From contig SVMD01000009.1 in NCBI GenBank assembly GCA_015067615.1, forward strand, positions 1 through 64,000: a stretch of 64,000 nucleotides of DNA, read 5' to 3'. Origin of the DNA: Oscillospiraceae bacterium. GTDB lineage: Bacteria; Bacillota; Clostridia; Oscillospirales; Oscillospiraceae. This document shows positions 52,641 to 62,601 of the stretch, one piece after another; the first letter of the stretch is position 1; every line of letters begins with the position of its first letter. Both the position numbers and the translations under genes were made by a program. Under the pieces are notes generated by a model that saw only the letters and a list, made by a program, of their open reading frames with translations, did no database searches and was not told where the DNA came from.

Positions 52641-52877
52641 ATGCATGAATTCTATGTACAATTCCGGTCATTGCGGGATGTTCAGGATTTTGTGGCATTG
52701 GCTTCCAAACTGAAGCACCGGCTCACAGTGGGCAATGACCGGTTTCAGGTCCACGCCACCTCTTTCATGGGGCTCTTTGCCCTGAACTGCCGGAAACCCC
52801 AGAAGGTCAGCGTTGAATGCATGGAAGAAGAATTCCAGGAAATACTGACTGTCTTCGACCGGTTTTTGGCAAAATAA
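52641..52877 (+). CDS. HPr-fold protein lacking the phospho-histidine
   Basis: 78 aa after GGGGGAT. The sequence fits the HPr (PTS phosphocarrier) fold: ATSFMGLFALNCRKPQKVSV matches the region around Ser46 (AKSIMGLMSL). The N-terminal active-site loop GIHARPA is missing, so it cannot carry the usual His15 phosphate; Ser in TSFMG could still be a kinase target. No PTS genes are nearby. Perhaps a regulatory HPr relative, as Crh is in Bacillus (also lacking His15). Confidence 0.85.
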   Translation: MHEFYVQFRSLRDVQDFVALASKLKHRLTVGNDRFQVHATSFMGLFALNCRKPQKVSVECMEEEFQEILTVFDRFLAK

Positions 52878-52926
52878 CTTGGGCTCTTGCAGCACTGCTT
52901 TGGGAATACCTGAGGCGGGTTTTTAC

Positions 52927-52989
52927 AGCCGGACTTAATATCCGGCTCTGCTCGGTATCGCCGCACGCGCGGCGACGCCGAGCTTTTTT
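52927..52989 (+). terminator. Double hairpin terminator after HPr-like gene
   Basis: AGCCGGA-CTTAATA-TCCGGCT followed by GCTCGG..TCGCCGC-ACGC-GCGGCGA..CCGAGC and TTTTTT. Confidence 0.8.
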
Positions 52990-53016
52990 CAACCGCTTTC
53001 TCTCCCCATACAAACG

Positions 53017-53040
53017 CACCCCCGGATATATCCGGGGGTG
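53017..53040 (-). terminator. Terminator of dnaJ
   Basis: CACCCCCGGATA/TATCCGGGGGTG, a perfect 24-nt palindrome. Confidence 0.75.
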
Positions 53041-53047
53041 TTGGTGT

Positions 53048-54205
53048 TTAGTCGAAGAAATCCTTCAGATTGTCGAAAAACTTTTTGATCTTGGGGGTCT
53101 CGTTCTTTTCCAGGGTGGCATCCAGCTGACGCAGCAGGTCCTTCTGCTCCTTGGTCAGCCTGGTGGGGGTCTCCACCACCACGGTGAACCGGTGGTCGCC
53201 CCGGCGCCGGGGATTATTCACCTCGGGGATGCCCTTATCCCGGAGGACGAATTCCTTGCCGGTCTGGGTTCCCTCGGGGATGGTGAAGGGGACCTTGCCG
53301 TCCAGGGTGGGCACCTGGATCTCCGCGCCCAGAGCCGCCTGGGTGAAGGTGATGGGCACCTCGCACAGAACGTCCATATACTCACGCTCAAAGATGGGGT
53401 GGCGCTTGATCAGGATTTCCACCAGCAGGTCGCCGTTGGGACCGCCGTTGGCGCCCACGCTGCCCTCGCCCCGGACCCGTACGCTCTGGCCCTCGTCGAT
53501 GCCCGCGGGGATCTTGACCTTGACCTTGTTGGTCTTGCGGACCTTGCCCTTGCCCTTACAGGTGTTGCAGGGGGTCTTGATGATCTTACCCCGGCCGGAA
53601 CACTGGGGACAGGTGGTCTGGGTCTGCATCCGCATGCCCATCATATTCTGCATGACGGTGACCCGGCCGCTGCCCCGGCAGTTGGAGCAGGTCTCGATGA
53701 CGCCGTCGGCGGAGCCGGAGCCGGAACAGTTGGGACAGTTCTCAATTCTGGGGGTGGAGACCTCCTTCTCGCAGCCGAAGGCCGCCTCTTCGAAGGTCAG
53801 CTCCAGCCGGGACATGACGTTCTCGCCCCGGCGGGGTGCGTTCTGCTGGGCAGAGCTTCTTCCGCCGCCGCCGAATGCGCCGCCGAAGAGGTCGGAGAAA
53901 ATGTCGCCGAAATCACCGAAGCCGCCGCCAAAACCGCCGCCGAAGGGATTGCCGCCCTGGCCGGCGCCGTAGTTGGGGTCCACACCGGCGAAGCCGAACT
54001 GGTCGTACCGGGCCTTCTTGTCGGCATCGGAGAGGACCTCATAGGCCTCGCCCACTTCCTTGAACTTTTCTTCCGCTTCCTTGTTGCCGGGGTTCCGGTC
54101 GGGATGGAATTCCATGGCCTTCTTCCGGTAGGCCTTCTTTATCTGTTCGGGGGTTGCATTTTTGTCAACGCCCAGAACTTCGTAAAAATCGCGTTTATCT
54201 GCCAT
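53048..54205 (-). CDS. dnaJ: Chaperone DnaJ
   Basis: 385 aa. J domain with FHPDRNPG (HPD motif) to ~70, a Gly/Phe-rich linker ([18 protein letters not shown]), four CxxCxGxG zinc repeats ([32 protein letters not shown]), and two C-terminal substrate-binding domains. It delivers unfolded proteins to DnaK and stimulates its ATPase. The last gene of the hrcA cluster, separated from dnaK by a PNPOx-like gene. Confidence 0.97.
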   Translation of the reverse strand: MADKRDFYEVLGVDKNATPEQIKKAYRKKAMEFHPDRNPGNKEAEEKFKEVGEAYEVLSDADKKARYDQFGFAGVDPNYGAGQGGNPFGGGFGGGFGDFGDIFSDLFGGAFGGGGRSSAQQNAPRRGENVMSRLELTFEEAAFGCEKEVSTPRIENCPNCSGSGSADGVIETCSNCRGSGRVTVMQNMMGMRMQTQTTCPQCSGRGKIIKTPCNTCKGKGKVRKTNKVKVKIPAGIDEGQSVRVRGEGSVGANGGPNGDLLVEILIKRHPIFEREYMDVLCEVPITFTQAALGAEIQVPTLDGKVPFTIPEGTQTGKEFVLRDKGIPEVNNPRRRGDHRFTVVVETPTRLTKEQKDLLRQLDATLEKNETPKIKKFFDNLKDFFD

Positions 54206-54210
54206 TTTGC

Positions 54211-54705
54211 TTACCTCAAATTCTCGGGGATGGGCCGGTGCTTGGCGGTGTATTCCGATACATCCACCCGGATCACAGCCACCATACTCACCAGCCGCTC
54301 GTTAAAGGAGAAATCTCTCCCGGTCTGGGTCTTCATCAGGGCTGTCATGGCCGCCATTTTTTCCTCCACGTCCTCCACAATATGGGCTTCGCCCCGGGCC
54401 ATGATGGAGGAGTAGCTCAGGCCGTACTGGCAGGGCTTCTCGCCCTCAAAGGGGGTCAGATCGCAGTCCAGCTCAATGAACGCCCTGGGATTCATCCGGA
54501 TCATGTCCAGCTTCTTTCCCTTAAGGCCGCTGTGCAGGTACAGTGTCAGCTTTCCGTCCTCCATAATATAGCCATAGTTCATGGGTACGATGTAGGGCTC
54601 ATTGTCCACAGCCAGGCCAAGGCGCAGCACCTTGGCGGTATCCAGGATCGCCAGAATCTGCTGCTGATCGGTGATCTGTAATTCTCTTTTTGTCATTCCC
54701 TGCAT
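54211..54705 (-). CDS. Pyridoxamine 5'-phosphate oxidase-family protein (NimA-like)
   Basis: 164 aa. Split-barrel flavoprotein fold with [10 protein letters not shown] and [15 protein letters not shown], the FMN-site pattern of the PNPOx/Nim group. Related proteins bind flavin or heme; some confer nitroimidazole resistance, but the sequence does not show that. It starts after GAGGAG at 54705 and ends 5 nt before dnaJ, an unusual insertion in the dnaK-dnaJ order. Confidence 0.85.
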   Translation of the reverse strand: MQGMTKRELQITDQQQILAILDTAKVLRLGLAVDNEPYIVPMNYGYIMEDGKLTLYLHSGLKGKKLDMIRMNPRAFIELDCDLTPFEGEKPCQYGLSYSSIMARGEAHIVEDVEEKMAAMTALMKTQTGRDFSFNERLVSMVAVIRVDVSEYTAKHRPIPENLR

Positions 54706-54734
54706 GGAGATTCTCCTCTTATATGGAAAATGAT

Positions 54735-54905
54735 TGTATATACGTACAATGCAACGGCATGAATGTAGGGGCGATCATCGATCGCCCGGCCGAGAAACGT
54801 TGCGTATTCGCATTAACTTCCGGCGAATACGTGACACTGTACCGCGCGGGCGATCAATGATCGCCCCTACAATACCATCGGAAAATGGTACCGCAAACGA
54901 TAATT
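54735..54905. repeat. R14: TIR-like element (G type, GATCATCGATC variant)
   Basis: Left end AAAATGATTGTATA is weak, right end CAAACGATAATT is better. Interior GTAGGGGCGATCATCGATCG at left and CGATCAATGATCGCCCCTAC at right. Between dnaK and the PNPOx gene. Confidence 0.65.
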
Positions 54906-54929
54906 CTCATTGATTCCAGACAGTCCGAA

Positions 54930-54954
54930 AAGGGGCGGCGGTGCGCCGCCCCTT
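54930..54954 (-). terminator. Terminator of dnaK
   Basis: AAGGGGCGGCG-GTG-CGCCGCCCCTT followed by TTTT on the minus strand. Confidence 0.8.
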
Positions 54955-54966
54955 AAGGCTTATCTA

Positions 54967-56787
<1,821 letters not shown>

Positions 56788-56827
56788 AATAAATTTCCTC
56801 CTGTATATTAACTAAAGTTTTTACGAA

Positions 56828-56906
56828 ATTAAAAATTACAAATTCAAAATTACAAATTGATGTATCCCTGCGGGATAATTTATAATTTGTAATTTGTAAT
56901 TATGAA
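56828..56906. repeat. AT-rich inverted repeat between grpE and dnaK
   Basis: AATTACAAATT and AAAATTACAAATT at left pair with AATTTGTAATTTGTAATT at right around CTGCGGG. Different from the other repeat families in the window. Confidence 0.75.
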
Positions 56907-57416
56907 TTAGTTGGCCACCTGGACCATGGCAAACCGCACAACCTTCTCGCCAATCTTGAAGCCCTTCTGGAAGACCTGTGCAATCACATTTTCGCCCAGG
57001 TTTTCGTCGTCGATGTGCATCACGGCGTTGTGCAGGTTGGGGTCGAATTCGTCGCCCACATTGCCGAAGACCTCCACGCCCAGGATGCCGAAAATCTTCA
57101 GCAGCTCGTTCATGGTCAGCTCCACGCCCTTCTTGTAGGCGGCGTCGGCGGTTTCCTGGTTCAGGGCCCGCTCTAAGTTGTCGTAGATGGGAAGCATCTT
57201 GGCTACCGCATCGGCCTTGCCGTTGCCATAGCTGGCTTCCTTTTCCTTGATGGTGCGCTTGCGGAAGTTGTCGAACTCGGCGGCCACTCTCAGGTGGGCG
57301 TCCCGCTCTAAATTGTATTTTTCCTCCCAGGGGTTTACCTCGGGGGTCTCGGTGACCTCTTCGGCGACCTCCTCAACGGGGGTTTCTTCGTTCAGTTCTT
57401 TTTCGATTTCTGCCAC
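56907..57416 (-). CDS. grpE: Nucleotide exchange factor GrpE
   Basis: 169 aa with a GTG start, 8 nt after AGGAGG (the ORF track begins 29 codons earlier inside repeat R15). An acidic N-terminus (EELNEETPVEEVAEEV-type) is followed by the coiled coil (AAEFDNFRKRTIKEKE) and the GrpE beta domain (FGNVGDEFDPNLHNAVMH, VAQVFQKGFKIGEKVVR-type ending). It releases ADP from DnaK. Confidence 0.96.
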   Translation of the reverse strand: MAEIEKELNEETPVEEVAEEVTETPEVNPWEEKYNLERDAHLRVAAEFDNFRKRTIKEKEASYGNGKADAVAKMLPIYDNLERALNQETADAAYKKGVELTMNELLKIFGILGVEVFGNVGDEFDPNLHNAVMHIDDENLGENVIAQVFQKGFKIGEKVVRFAMVQVAN

Positions 57417-57443
57417 TTGATCTTCCTCCTGGCATATTTTACT

Positions 57444-57516
57444 GTAGGGCGGGGGCTTGCCCCCGCCGTTTCCGGCGTTTCTGGTTATCGGCGGCGGGGG
57501 CAAGCCCCCGCCCTAC
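57444..57516. repeat. R15: solitary G-type inner module
   Basis: GTAGGGCGGGGGCTTGCCCC ... GGGGGCAAGCCCCCGCCCTAC, no outer TIR; inner part GCCGTTTCCGGCG and CGGCGGCGGGG. Between hrcA and grpE. Confidence 0.88.
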
Positions 57517-57520
57517 ATTT

Positions 57521-58579
57521 TTATTTTTCTTCGGGAGCAGGCAATTGGGGCTGCTCGGGCTTGGCGAACATCTTGCTCAGGCTCTCAGCAAAATAGCTTA
57601 AGCGGGCGGTGACTTTGGCGTAGTCCATCCGGGTGGGACCCACCACGCCGATCATACCCTGCAGGCCGTCGCCGATGTCAAACTTGGTCATGACGACGGA
57701 GGTATCCTTCAGCTCGGAAGCCACATTTTCAGGGCCAACCAGGACCTTGGTGCCGTTCTCATTCTGCATCACCGCAGGCAGACCGCTTAAGCCCTCGGGA
57801 TCCAGGGTGGTCATGACCTTCTGGGCTTTGCCCACATCCTGATATTCGGGAAGTCCCAGGAGCCGGGAGTGTCCCGCCACAGCCATGTTGGTGCTGCTGC
57901 TCCGGCGGAGGGTGTCGGCGGTGAAGTCCACGATCACCGGCACCAGTGCCGCTGCGCTGCCTGCGGCAGCCATGACCTTTTCCAGCAGCTCCGGGGTGAA
58001 CTCCTCGGCGGAAAGGCCGGTCATGGTGGCGTTCAGCACGGCAGACAGGACCTTCAGCTCCGTTTCGTCCACATGGACCGGCAGCTTGATGAGTTTGTTG
58101 ACCACTTCGTCGTTGGTTAACATAATCACAAGGATAATGCTTCCGCTTCCCGCGAAGATCAGGTCGAACCGCTTCACGGCGGCGCCGCTGGCTCTGGAGG
58201 TGACGGAGATGGCGGGCAGGTCCGTAGCCTGGGAAACAAGCCGGGCAACCTTTTCCATCATCTTGTCCATCCGCTGCATCTTTTCCTCGATGGCAGTATT
58301 GATGGATTTTGTCTCATCCATGCTCAGCCGGTAGTCGGCCATCAGCTCATCCACATACAGCCGGTAGCCCGCGGCGGAGGGAATCCGTCCGGCGGAGGTG
58401 TGGGGCTGCTCCAGGTAGCCCATGGCAGTTAAGTCAGCCATTTCGTTGCGGATGGTGGCGGAGGAGTATTTCATGTCCGGCAGCTCGGTGATGGCCTTGG
58501 AGCCCACCGGTTCGGCAGTGCGGATATACAGGTCCACGACGGAGCGCAGCACCTTCTTTTTCCGTTCGGTCAGTTCCAC
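57521..58579 (-). CDS. hrcA: Heat-inducible transcriptional repressor HrcA
   Basis: 352 aa with GTG start (GTGGAACTGACC), 6 nt after AGGAGG; the ORF track TTG start lies in CIRCE. N-terminal winged helix (KKVLRSVVDLYIRTAEPVGS, YSSATIRNEMADL), GAF-like middle, and conserved C-terminal GVVGPTRMDYAKV. It represses the operon by binding CIRCE; GroESL normally helps it fold. First gene of hrcA-grpE-dnaK-...-dnaJ. Confidence 0.97.
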   Translation of the reverse strand: MELTERKKKVLRSVVDLYIRTAEPVGSKAITELPDMKYSSATIRNEMADLTAMGYLEQPHTSAGRIPSAAGYRLYVDELMADYRLSMDETKSINTAIEEKMQRMDKMMEKVARLVSQATDLPAISVTSRASGAAVKRFDLIFAGSGSIILVIMLTNDEVVNKLIKLPVHVDETELKVLSAVLNATMTGLSAEEFTPELLEKVMAAAGSAAALVPVIVDFTADTLRRSSSTNMAVAGHSRLLGLPEYQDVGKAQKVMTTLDPEGLSGLPAVMQNENGTKVLVGPENVASELKDTSVVMTKFDIGDGLQGMIGVVGPTRMDYAKVTARLSYFAESLSKMFAKPEQPQLPAPEEK

Positions 58580-58595
58580 TTGACTCCTCCTTTCA

Positions 58596-58622
58596 TTAGC
58601 ACTCAATCTCTCTGAGTGCTAA
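58596..58622. promoter_or_regulatory. CIRCE operator
   Basis: TTAGCACTC-N9-GAGTGCTAA, an exact match to the CIRCE consensus bound by HrcA, just downstream of the promoter. Confidence 0.97.
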
Positions 58623-58626
58623 GCAA

Positions 58627-58655
58627 ACTATACCAGAGAGTGCTAAAAAAGTCAA
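58627..58655 (-). promoter_or_regulatory. Promoter of hrcA operon
   Basis: On the minus strand: TTGACT, 17-nt spacer, TATAGT. CIRCE starts 4 nt downstream of the -10. Confidence 0.9.
58638..58646. promoter_or_regulatory. Extra CIRCE half-site inside the hrcA promoter spacer
   Basis: GAGTGCTAA (TTAGCACTC on the minus strand) lies between -35 and -10, an exact CIRCE half without its partner arm. Confidence 0.7.
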
Positions 58656-58717
58656 TGGGTACTTTTTGAATTATTCTTTAACATTTTGTCGGGATTATGG
58701 GGAGACAGTTGGTGCGG

Positions 58718-58918
58718 TAAATTATCGTTTAGCTTACGAATTCCATACGCCCTTGTAGGGCGGGCTCATGAGCCCGCCGACCAGCTTACGGGACTGCCCT
58801 GCTGAAGTCGGTGCTTAAACTGAGATTACTACATATATTTGACCGCTCAAGCAAATTGGTGCTTCGGCGGGGTCATGACCCCGCCCTACGAAATGGTGCT
58901 GCTATAAAAGATAATTTA
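58718..58918. repeat. R16: TIR-bounded element (G type)
   Basis: Ends TAAATTATCGTTTA and TAAAAGATAATTTA. Interior TAGGGCGGGCTCATGAGCCC ... GGGGTCATGACCCCGCCCTAC, ends shared with R7 and R11, middle unrelated. Confidence 0.88.
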
Positions 58919-58932
58919 TCACAGCACAGAAA

Positions 58933-58957
58933 AAACCCGCCCTGTTCGGGCGGGTTT
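58933..58957 (-). terminator. Terminator of PF13200-type gene
   Basis: AAACCCGCCC-TGTTC-GGGCGGGTTT. Confidence 0.8.
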
Positions 58958-58967
58958 CATTCTGTTT

Positions 58968-60002
58968 TTACTCCGTATCCAACAGGTCCAGGGTCCGCAG
59001 AACACCGTATTTGTCATAGCGGGTGTCGTTGCTGTCCGCAACGAACACCAGCCGGATCTCGGGTTCGGTGAAGGTGACCTTGGCTGCGGTCATCTCCGCA
59101 TCCCGGGCGGGGATATTGCTCAGGTACATCCGGCAGCGGCCCTCGGGCAGGGGGAAGGCGGCGTCGCTGACATTGAAGGACAGGGTAAAGGAATTGGCCG
59201 TGACGCTGCTTAAGAGCTTCGTGGCAGCCTCCGCCAGGTCCGCGGCGGCATCGCCGGTATAGTTGACCTTATTGGCGGTGGGGACCCAGAATTCATCCAG
59301 CACCACCTCGTCAAAGCCCAGACCCCGCAGCTCCAGAATAATGGAGGTGAGCCAGCCTAAGGTGGCAGAATCCTTGGGCTTCAGCCAGTAGCAGCCCTCG
59401 CTGTCCATCCACAGGGCGCCACCGCCACCGGTGAAGGGGATACCGCTGCTCACATGGTTCAGGCCAAAGCAGTAGTCCTGGAAGGCCGGGATCCGGGCGA
59501 TGAGATAGAGGTTTTTCTGGTTCATCAGCTCGATGAGCTCGTCAATGGCGGTTACATTGACGCTCTGGGAGATCACCGCCTCACCCAGCTGGGAGGAATA
59601 GTAGAAGGAGCCGTAGCCGCCCTTCACATCGATCATCACCGGGGTGTTGGTGGGCAGGCCCGCCACCTTTTCCTTGACATTGTCAAAGTCGTTTTTCAGC
59701 AGGTCATAGGTGATGTAGTAGCCGGACATCTGCAGCAGGTCCGTGCTGGTATTCACGGCGTTGTCGCCTTCATTATAGTGGATCTCCGGACCCTCGCCGG
59801 CCACCGGGGGCAGGGCCACCTCGCCCACAGGAAGCTGGGCGGACAGTTCAAAATCGATGGTAGCGCCGTCTTCCGTATAGATAATGTAGCGCTCCACCCA
59901 GATCACCCAGCACAGCCAGGCGAAAGCGCCGAAGATCAGCAGCGCCAGGGCCAGGGTGCCCAGCCGCTGGAGGCGGCGCCGGGTGCGATAAGGAATAGCC
60001 AT
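58968..60002 (-). CDS. Membrane-anchored PF13200-type (DUF4015) putative glycosidase
   Basis: 344 aa from MAIPYRTRRR after AAGGAG. One N-terminal membrane helix (about 14-33), then a TIM-barrel-like domain: TPVMIDVKGGYGSFYY, LYLIARIPAFQD, GFDEVVLDEFWVP. It resembles the second half of the 578-aa protein at 9650 but lacks the SH3-like region. Likely acts on the outer face of the membrane; substrate unknown. Starts 17 nt after prmA ends, same operon. Confidence 0.8.
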   Translation of the reverse strand: MAIPYRTRRRLQRLGTLALALLIFGAFAWLCWVIWVERYIIYTEDGATIDFELSAQLPVGEVALPPVAGEGPEIHYNEGDNAVNTSTDLLQMSGYYITYDLLKNDFDNVKEKVAGLPTNTPVMIDVKGGYGSFYYSSQLGEAVISQSVNVTAIDELIELMNQKNLYLIARIPAFQDYCFGLNHVSSGIPFTGGGGALWMDSEGCYWLKPKDSATLGWLTSIILELRGLGFDEVVLDEFWVPTANKVNYTGDAAADLAEAATKLLSSVTANSFTLSFNVSDAAFPLPEGRCRMYLSNIPARDAEMTAAKVTFTEPEIRLVFVADSNDTRYDKYGVLRTLDLLDTE

Positions 60003-60019
60003 ATTGTTCTCCTTCTAAA

Positions 60020-60952
60020 TTACTTTTTGGCGGTGACGCAGCGCCAGTCTTCCTTTTCCCGGACGGAAGTGACAGTAAGACCGGCGGTGCGAAGAGCTGT
60101 CAGTACATCCTCCAGACGGGTGTCCAGGATACCGGAGCAGATCAGGCTGCTCTTTTCGGTGAGGAACTCCGGCAGGATGGGGCTCAGACCGATGATCACG
60201 TCCGCCACGATGTTCACCAGCACCAGGTCGTATTCACCGGCGGCCAGCTCTTCCATCAGCGCCTTGTCCTCGGTGACGTTGCCGGTGAGGGCGGTGAATT
60301 CCGGTGCAGCGAAGCCATTGTAGGCGGCATTTTCCCGGGCAATTCCCTCGGCCTTGGGGTCGATGTCCACGCCGATGGCGCTGCCTGCACCCAGACGCAG
60401 GGCAACCAGAGATAGGATGCCGCTGCCGCTGCCCAAATCCAGGCACTTAGCCCCGGGCTGTACCATTTCCTCCATGGCCTCCATAACCATCTGGGTGGAG
60501 GGATGGGCGCCGGTGCCGAAGGTCAGGCCGGGGTCCAGCACCACCGGAGTCCGGCTGCCTTCATAGCTGTCCGTGAGCCAGTAGGGCAGGACCACAAGGC
60601 TTTTTCCCACCTCCTGGGGCGGGTAGTTATCCTTCCAGCTCTCCTCCCAGTCCACCTCCGGCATGGGTTCTGCCTTCATGGTAAGATTCAGGTACTTTAC
60701 CCGGTTTTCCAGCCGGGAAAGGGCAGCCTCGTCGGTGTCCTCCAGATAAATTTTGATCCGGGAGAGGCCCTGAAGCTTCTCCTGAAATTCTTCGTCGATG
60801 TAATCCCAGTATTCCCGGTTCTGTTCCAGGAAAGTCTCAAATTCCTCCTGATCCTCGATGACCAGGTCCGCAAAGCCCGCGGCGGTGAGATTGGTCACCA
60901 CGGAATCGATCTTTTCGGAAACGGTATCAATGGTGATTTCCAGCCAAGCCAT
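60020..60952 (-). CDS. prmA: Ribosomal protein L11 methyltransferase
   Basis: 310 aa from MAWLEITIDT after AAGGAGG. N-terminal substrate-binding domain, then SAM methyltransferase with FGTGAHPSTQM, CLDLGSGSGILSLVA and LVNIVADVI, diagnostic of PrmA. It trimethylates L11. The ORF track start is 124 codons early, running through R17. Confidence 0.95.
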   Translation of the reverse strand: MAWLEITIDTVSEKIDSVVTNLTAAGFADLVIEDQEEFETFLEQNREYWDYIDEEFQEKLQGLSRIKIYLEDTDEAALSRLENRVKYLNLTMKAEPMPEVDWEESWKDNYPPQEVGKSLVVLPYWLTDSYEGSRTPVVLDPGLTFGTGAHPSTQMVMEAMEEMVQPGAKCLDLGSGSGILSLVALRLGAGSAIGVDIDPKAEGIARENAAYNGFAAPEFTALTGNVTEDKALMEELAAGEYDLVLVNIVADVIIGLSPILPEFLTEKSSLICSGILDTRLEDVLTALRTAGLTVTSVREKEDWRCVTAKK

Positions 60953-60988
60953 GGAAAATCCTCCTTGTGCAGTGCCGATATTTACTCC

Positions 60989-61017
60989 ATTGTACCGCAA
61001 AGAAGGGAAAATGACAA
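60989..61017 (-). promoter_or_regulatory. Promoter of prmA operon
   Basis: On the minus strand: TTGTCA, 17-nt spacer, TACAAT. Confidence 0.75.
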
Positions 61018-61102
61018 CCGAAAAAGTCTTAAATTTTTGTGTACCACTTCCTATTTTGCCGCGGATGGTATATAATAGCGGATACATGATGTTTTGGACA
61101 GA

Positions 61103-61313
61103 TAAATTATCGTTTAGCGGCCAGTGGCCGCTGACAATTCGAGTCTGAGCCCTGGCAGTAATCGTTACGCCATTGGGCTCACCCGGTTCGATACAACTCA
61201 ATAATTGAGCTATTTTTGAACATGTAGCGTTACCGAGCGGGTCAGGGAAATAAAGATTACTGACGCACCAGGCACGCATTATCCGCGGGCATTGCCCGCT
61301 AAACGATAATTTA
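61103..61313. repeat. R17: intact TIR-bounded element with distinct interior
   Basis: A perfect 14-bp inverted terminal repeat, matching outward to GATAAATT/AATTTATC. Sub-terminal hairpins GCGGCCAGTGGCCGC and GCGGGCATTGCCCGC. The core (about 150 bp) is not S or G type. Confidence 0.9.
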
Positions 61314-61335
61314 TCTTCCCCCAAGGAGAGAACCT

Positions 61336-62601
61336 ATGATTGAAACCACTGAAATCCTCCCCGGCGTGAAGCTGCGCTGCTTCCGGGACACCCGGTTCAA
61401 GCAGGGCAGGCTGATTTTCCAGTTTGTCCGGGCCATGGAAGAAAAAGAGGCCGCCTTCAACGCCCTGCTGCCGGATGTGATGCTCCGGGCAACGGAGGAC
61501 CACCCGGATATGCGCGCCATCAGCCAGCACTTAGACTCCCTCTACGGCGTGGCCACCGGTGCCCTGGTCCGCCGGGTGGGCGATTACCAGACCGCAGGCT
61601 TCGGCTTTTCCTTCCTGGACGACCGGTTCGCCCTGGCAGGGGAATCGGTGCTGGCCGGGGTCCTGTCCTTCCTGGAGGAGCTGCTGACCCGGCCCCTGAT
61701 CCTGGACGGGGGCTTCCACCCGGAGGTGGTGGAGGGCGAGAAGCGCAACCTCATCGCCACCATTGAATCGGAGCTGAACAACAAGGCCGCCTACTCCATG
61801 GGCCGTCTCCTGCGGTCCATGTGCCGGGGGGATACCTTCGGCCTGCCCCGGCTGGGCGAGAAGGCGGATGTAGCCGCCATTACCCCCCAGGCCCTGTATG
61901 ACCATTACCAGCGGATCCGCCGGGAGAGCCCCATTGAAATTTTCTATGTGGGCAGCGCGTCCATGGAGGCCATTGCGGACCTGATCCGGCCCATTGTGGG
62001 CTCCTGGCAGCGAAATCCCGTTATTCTGCCCCCTCAGACCGGTTTCACACCTGTTGAGGGCGCCGACCTGACGGAGACCATGGACATTGCCCAGGGCAAG
62101 CTCTCCATGGGCTTCACCACCCCCATCACCAACCGGGACCCGGAATTTCCCGCCATGCAGGTACTGAACACCCTCTTCGGCGCGGGCATGACATCCAAGC
62201 TCTTCCTGAACGTCCGGGAGAAGCTTTCCCTGTGCTACAGCGTAGGTTCCTCCTACTACGGCACCAAGGGCATCATGACCGTGTCCGCCGGCATTGATTT
62301 TGACCGGGAGGAACAGACCCGGCAGGAGATCCTGCGTCAGCTGCAGCTGTGCCGGGAGGGCCAGATCAGCCACGAGGAGCTGTCTGCCGCCAAGGCCGCC
62401 CTCTGTTCCAGCCTCCGGTCCACCCATGACACCCCTGCCGCCATTGAAGGCTACTATTCCACCGCCGCCCTGTCCGGCATGGGCCTGACCCCGGCGCGGT
62501 ACATGGAGGAAGTCAGGAGTCTGACCCTTGACCAGGTGGTGGCCGCCGCCAACACCGTTACCTACCATTCCAGCCATTTTCTGAAGGGGGACAACCAATG
62601 A
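61336..62601 (+). CDS. M16-family peptidase-like protein, probably inactive partner
   Basis: 421 aa after AAGGAGAG. Two M16 (insulinase/pitrilysin) halves; the usual HxxEH zinc motif is absent at the expected N-terminal position (LLPDVMLRATEDHPD instead), and the second half has GFTTPITNRDPEFPAMQVLNTLFG. Corresponds in position to YmfF, which pairs with an active YmfH-type subunit. Its ATGA end overlaps the next gene by 4 nt, so they are translated as a pair. Confidence 0.88.
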   Translation: MIETTEILPGVKLRCFRDTRFKQGRLIFQFVRAMEEKEAAFNALLPDVMLRATEDHPDMRAISQHLDSLYGVATGALVRRVGDYQTAGFGFSFLDDRFALAGESVLAGVLSFLEELLTRPLILDGGFHPEVVEGEKRNLIATIESELNNKAAYSMGRLLRSMCRGDTFGLPRLGEKADVAAITPQALYDHYQRIRRESPIEIFYVGSASMEAIADLIRPIVGSWQRNPVILPPQTGFTPVEGADLTETMDIAQGKLSMGFTTPITNRDPEFPAMQVLNTLFGAGMTSKLFLNVREKLSLCYSVGSSYYGTKGIMTVSAGIDFDREEQTRQEILRQLQLCREGQISHEELSAAKAALCSSLRSTHDTPAAIEGYYSTAALSGMGLTPARYMEEVRSLTLDQVVAAANTVTYHSSHFLKGDNQ

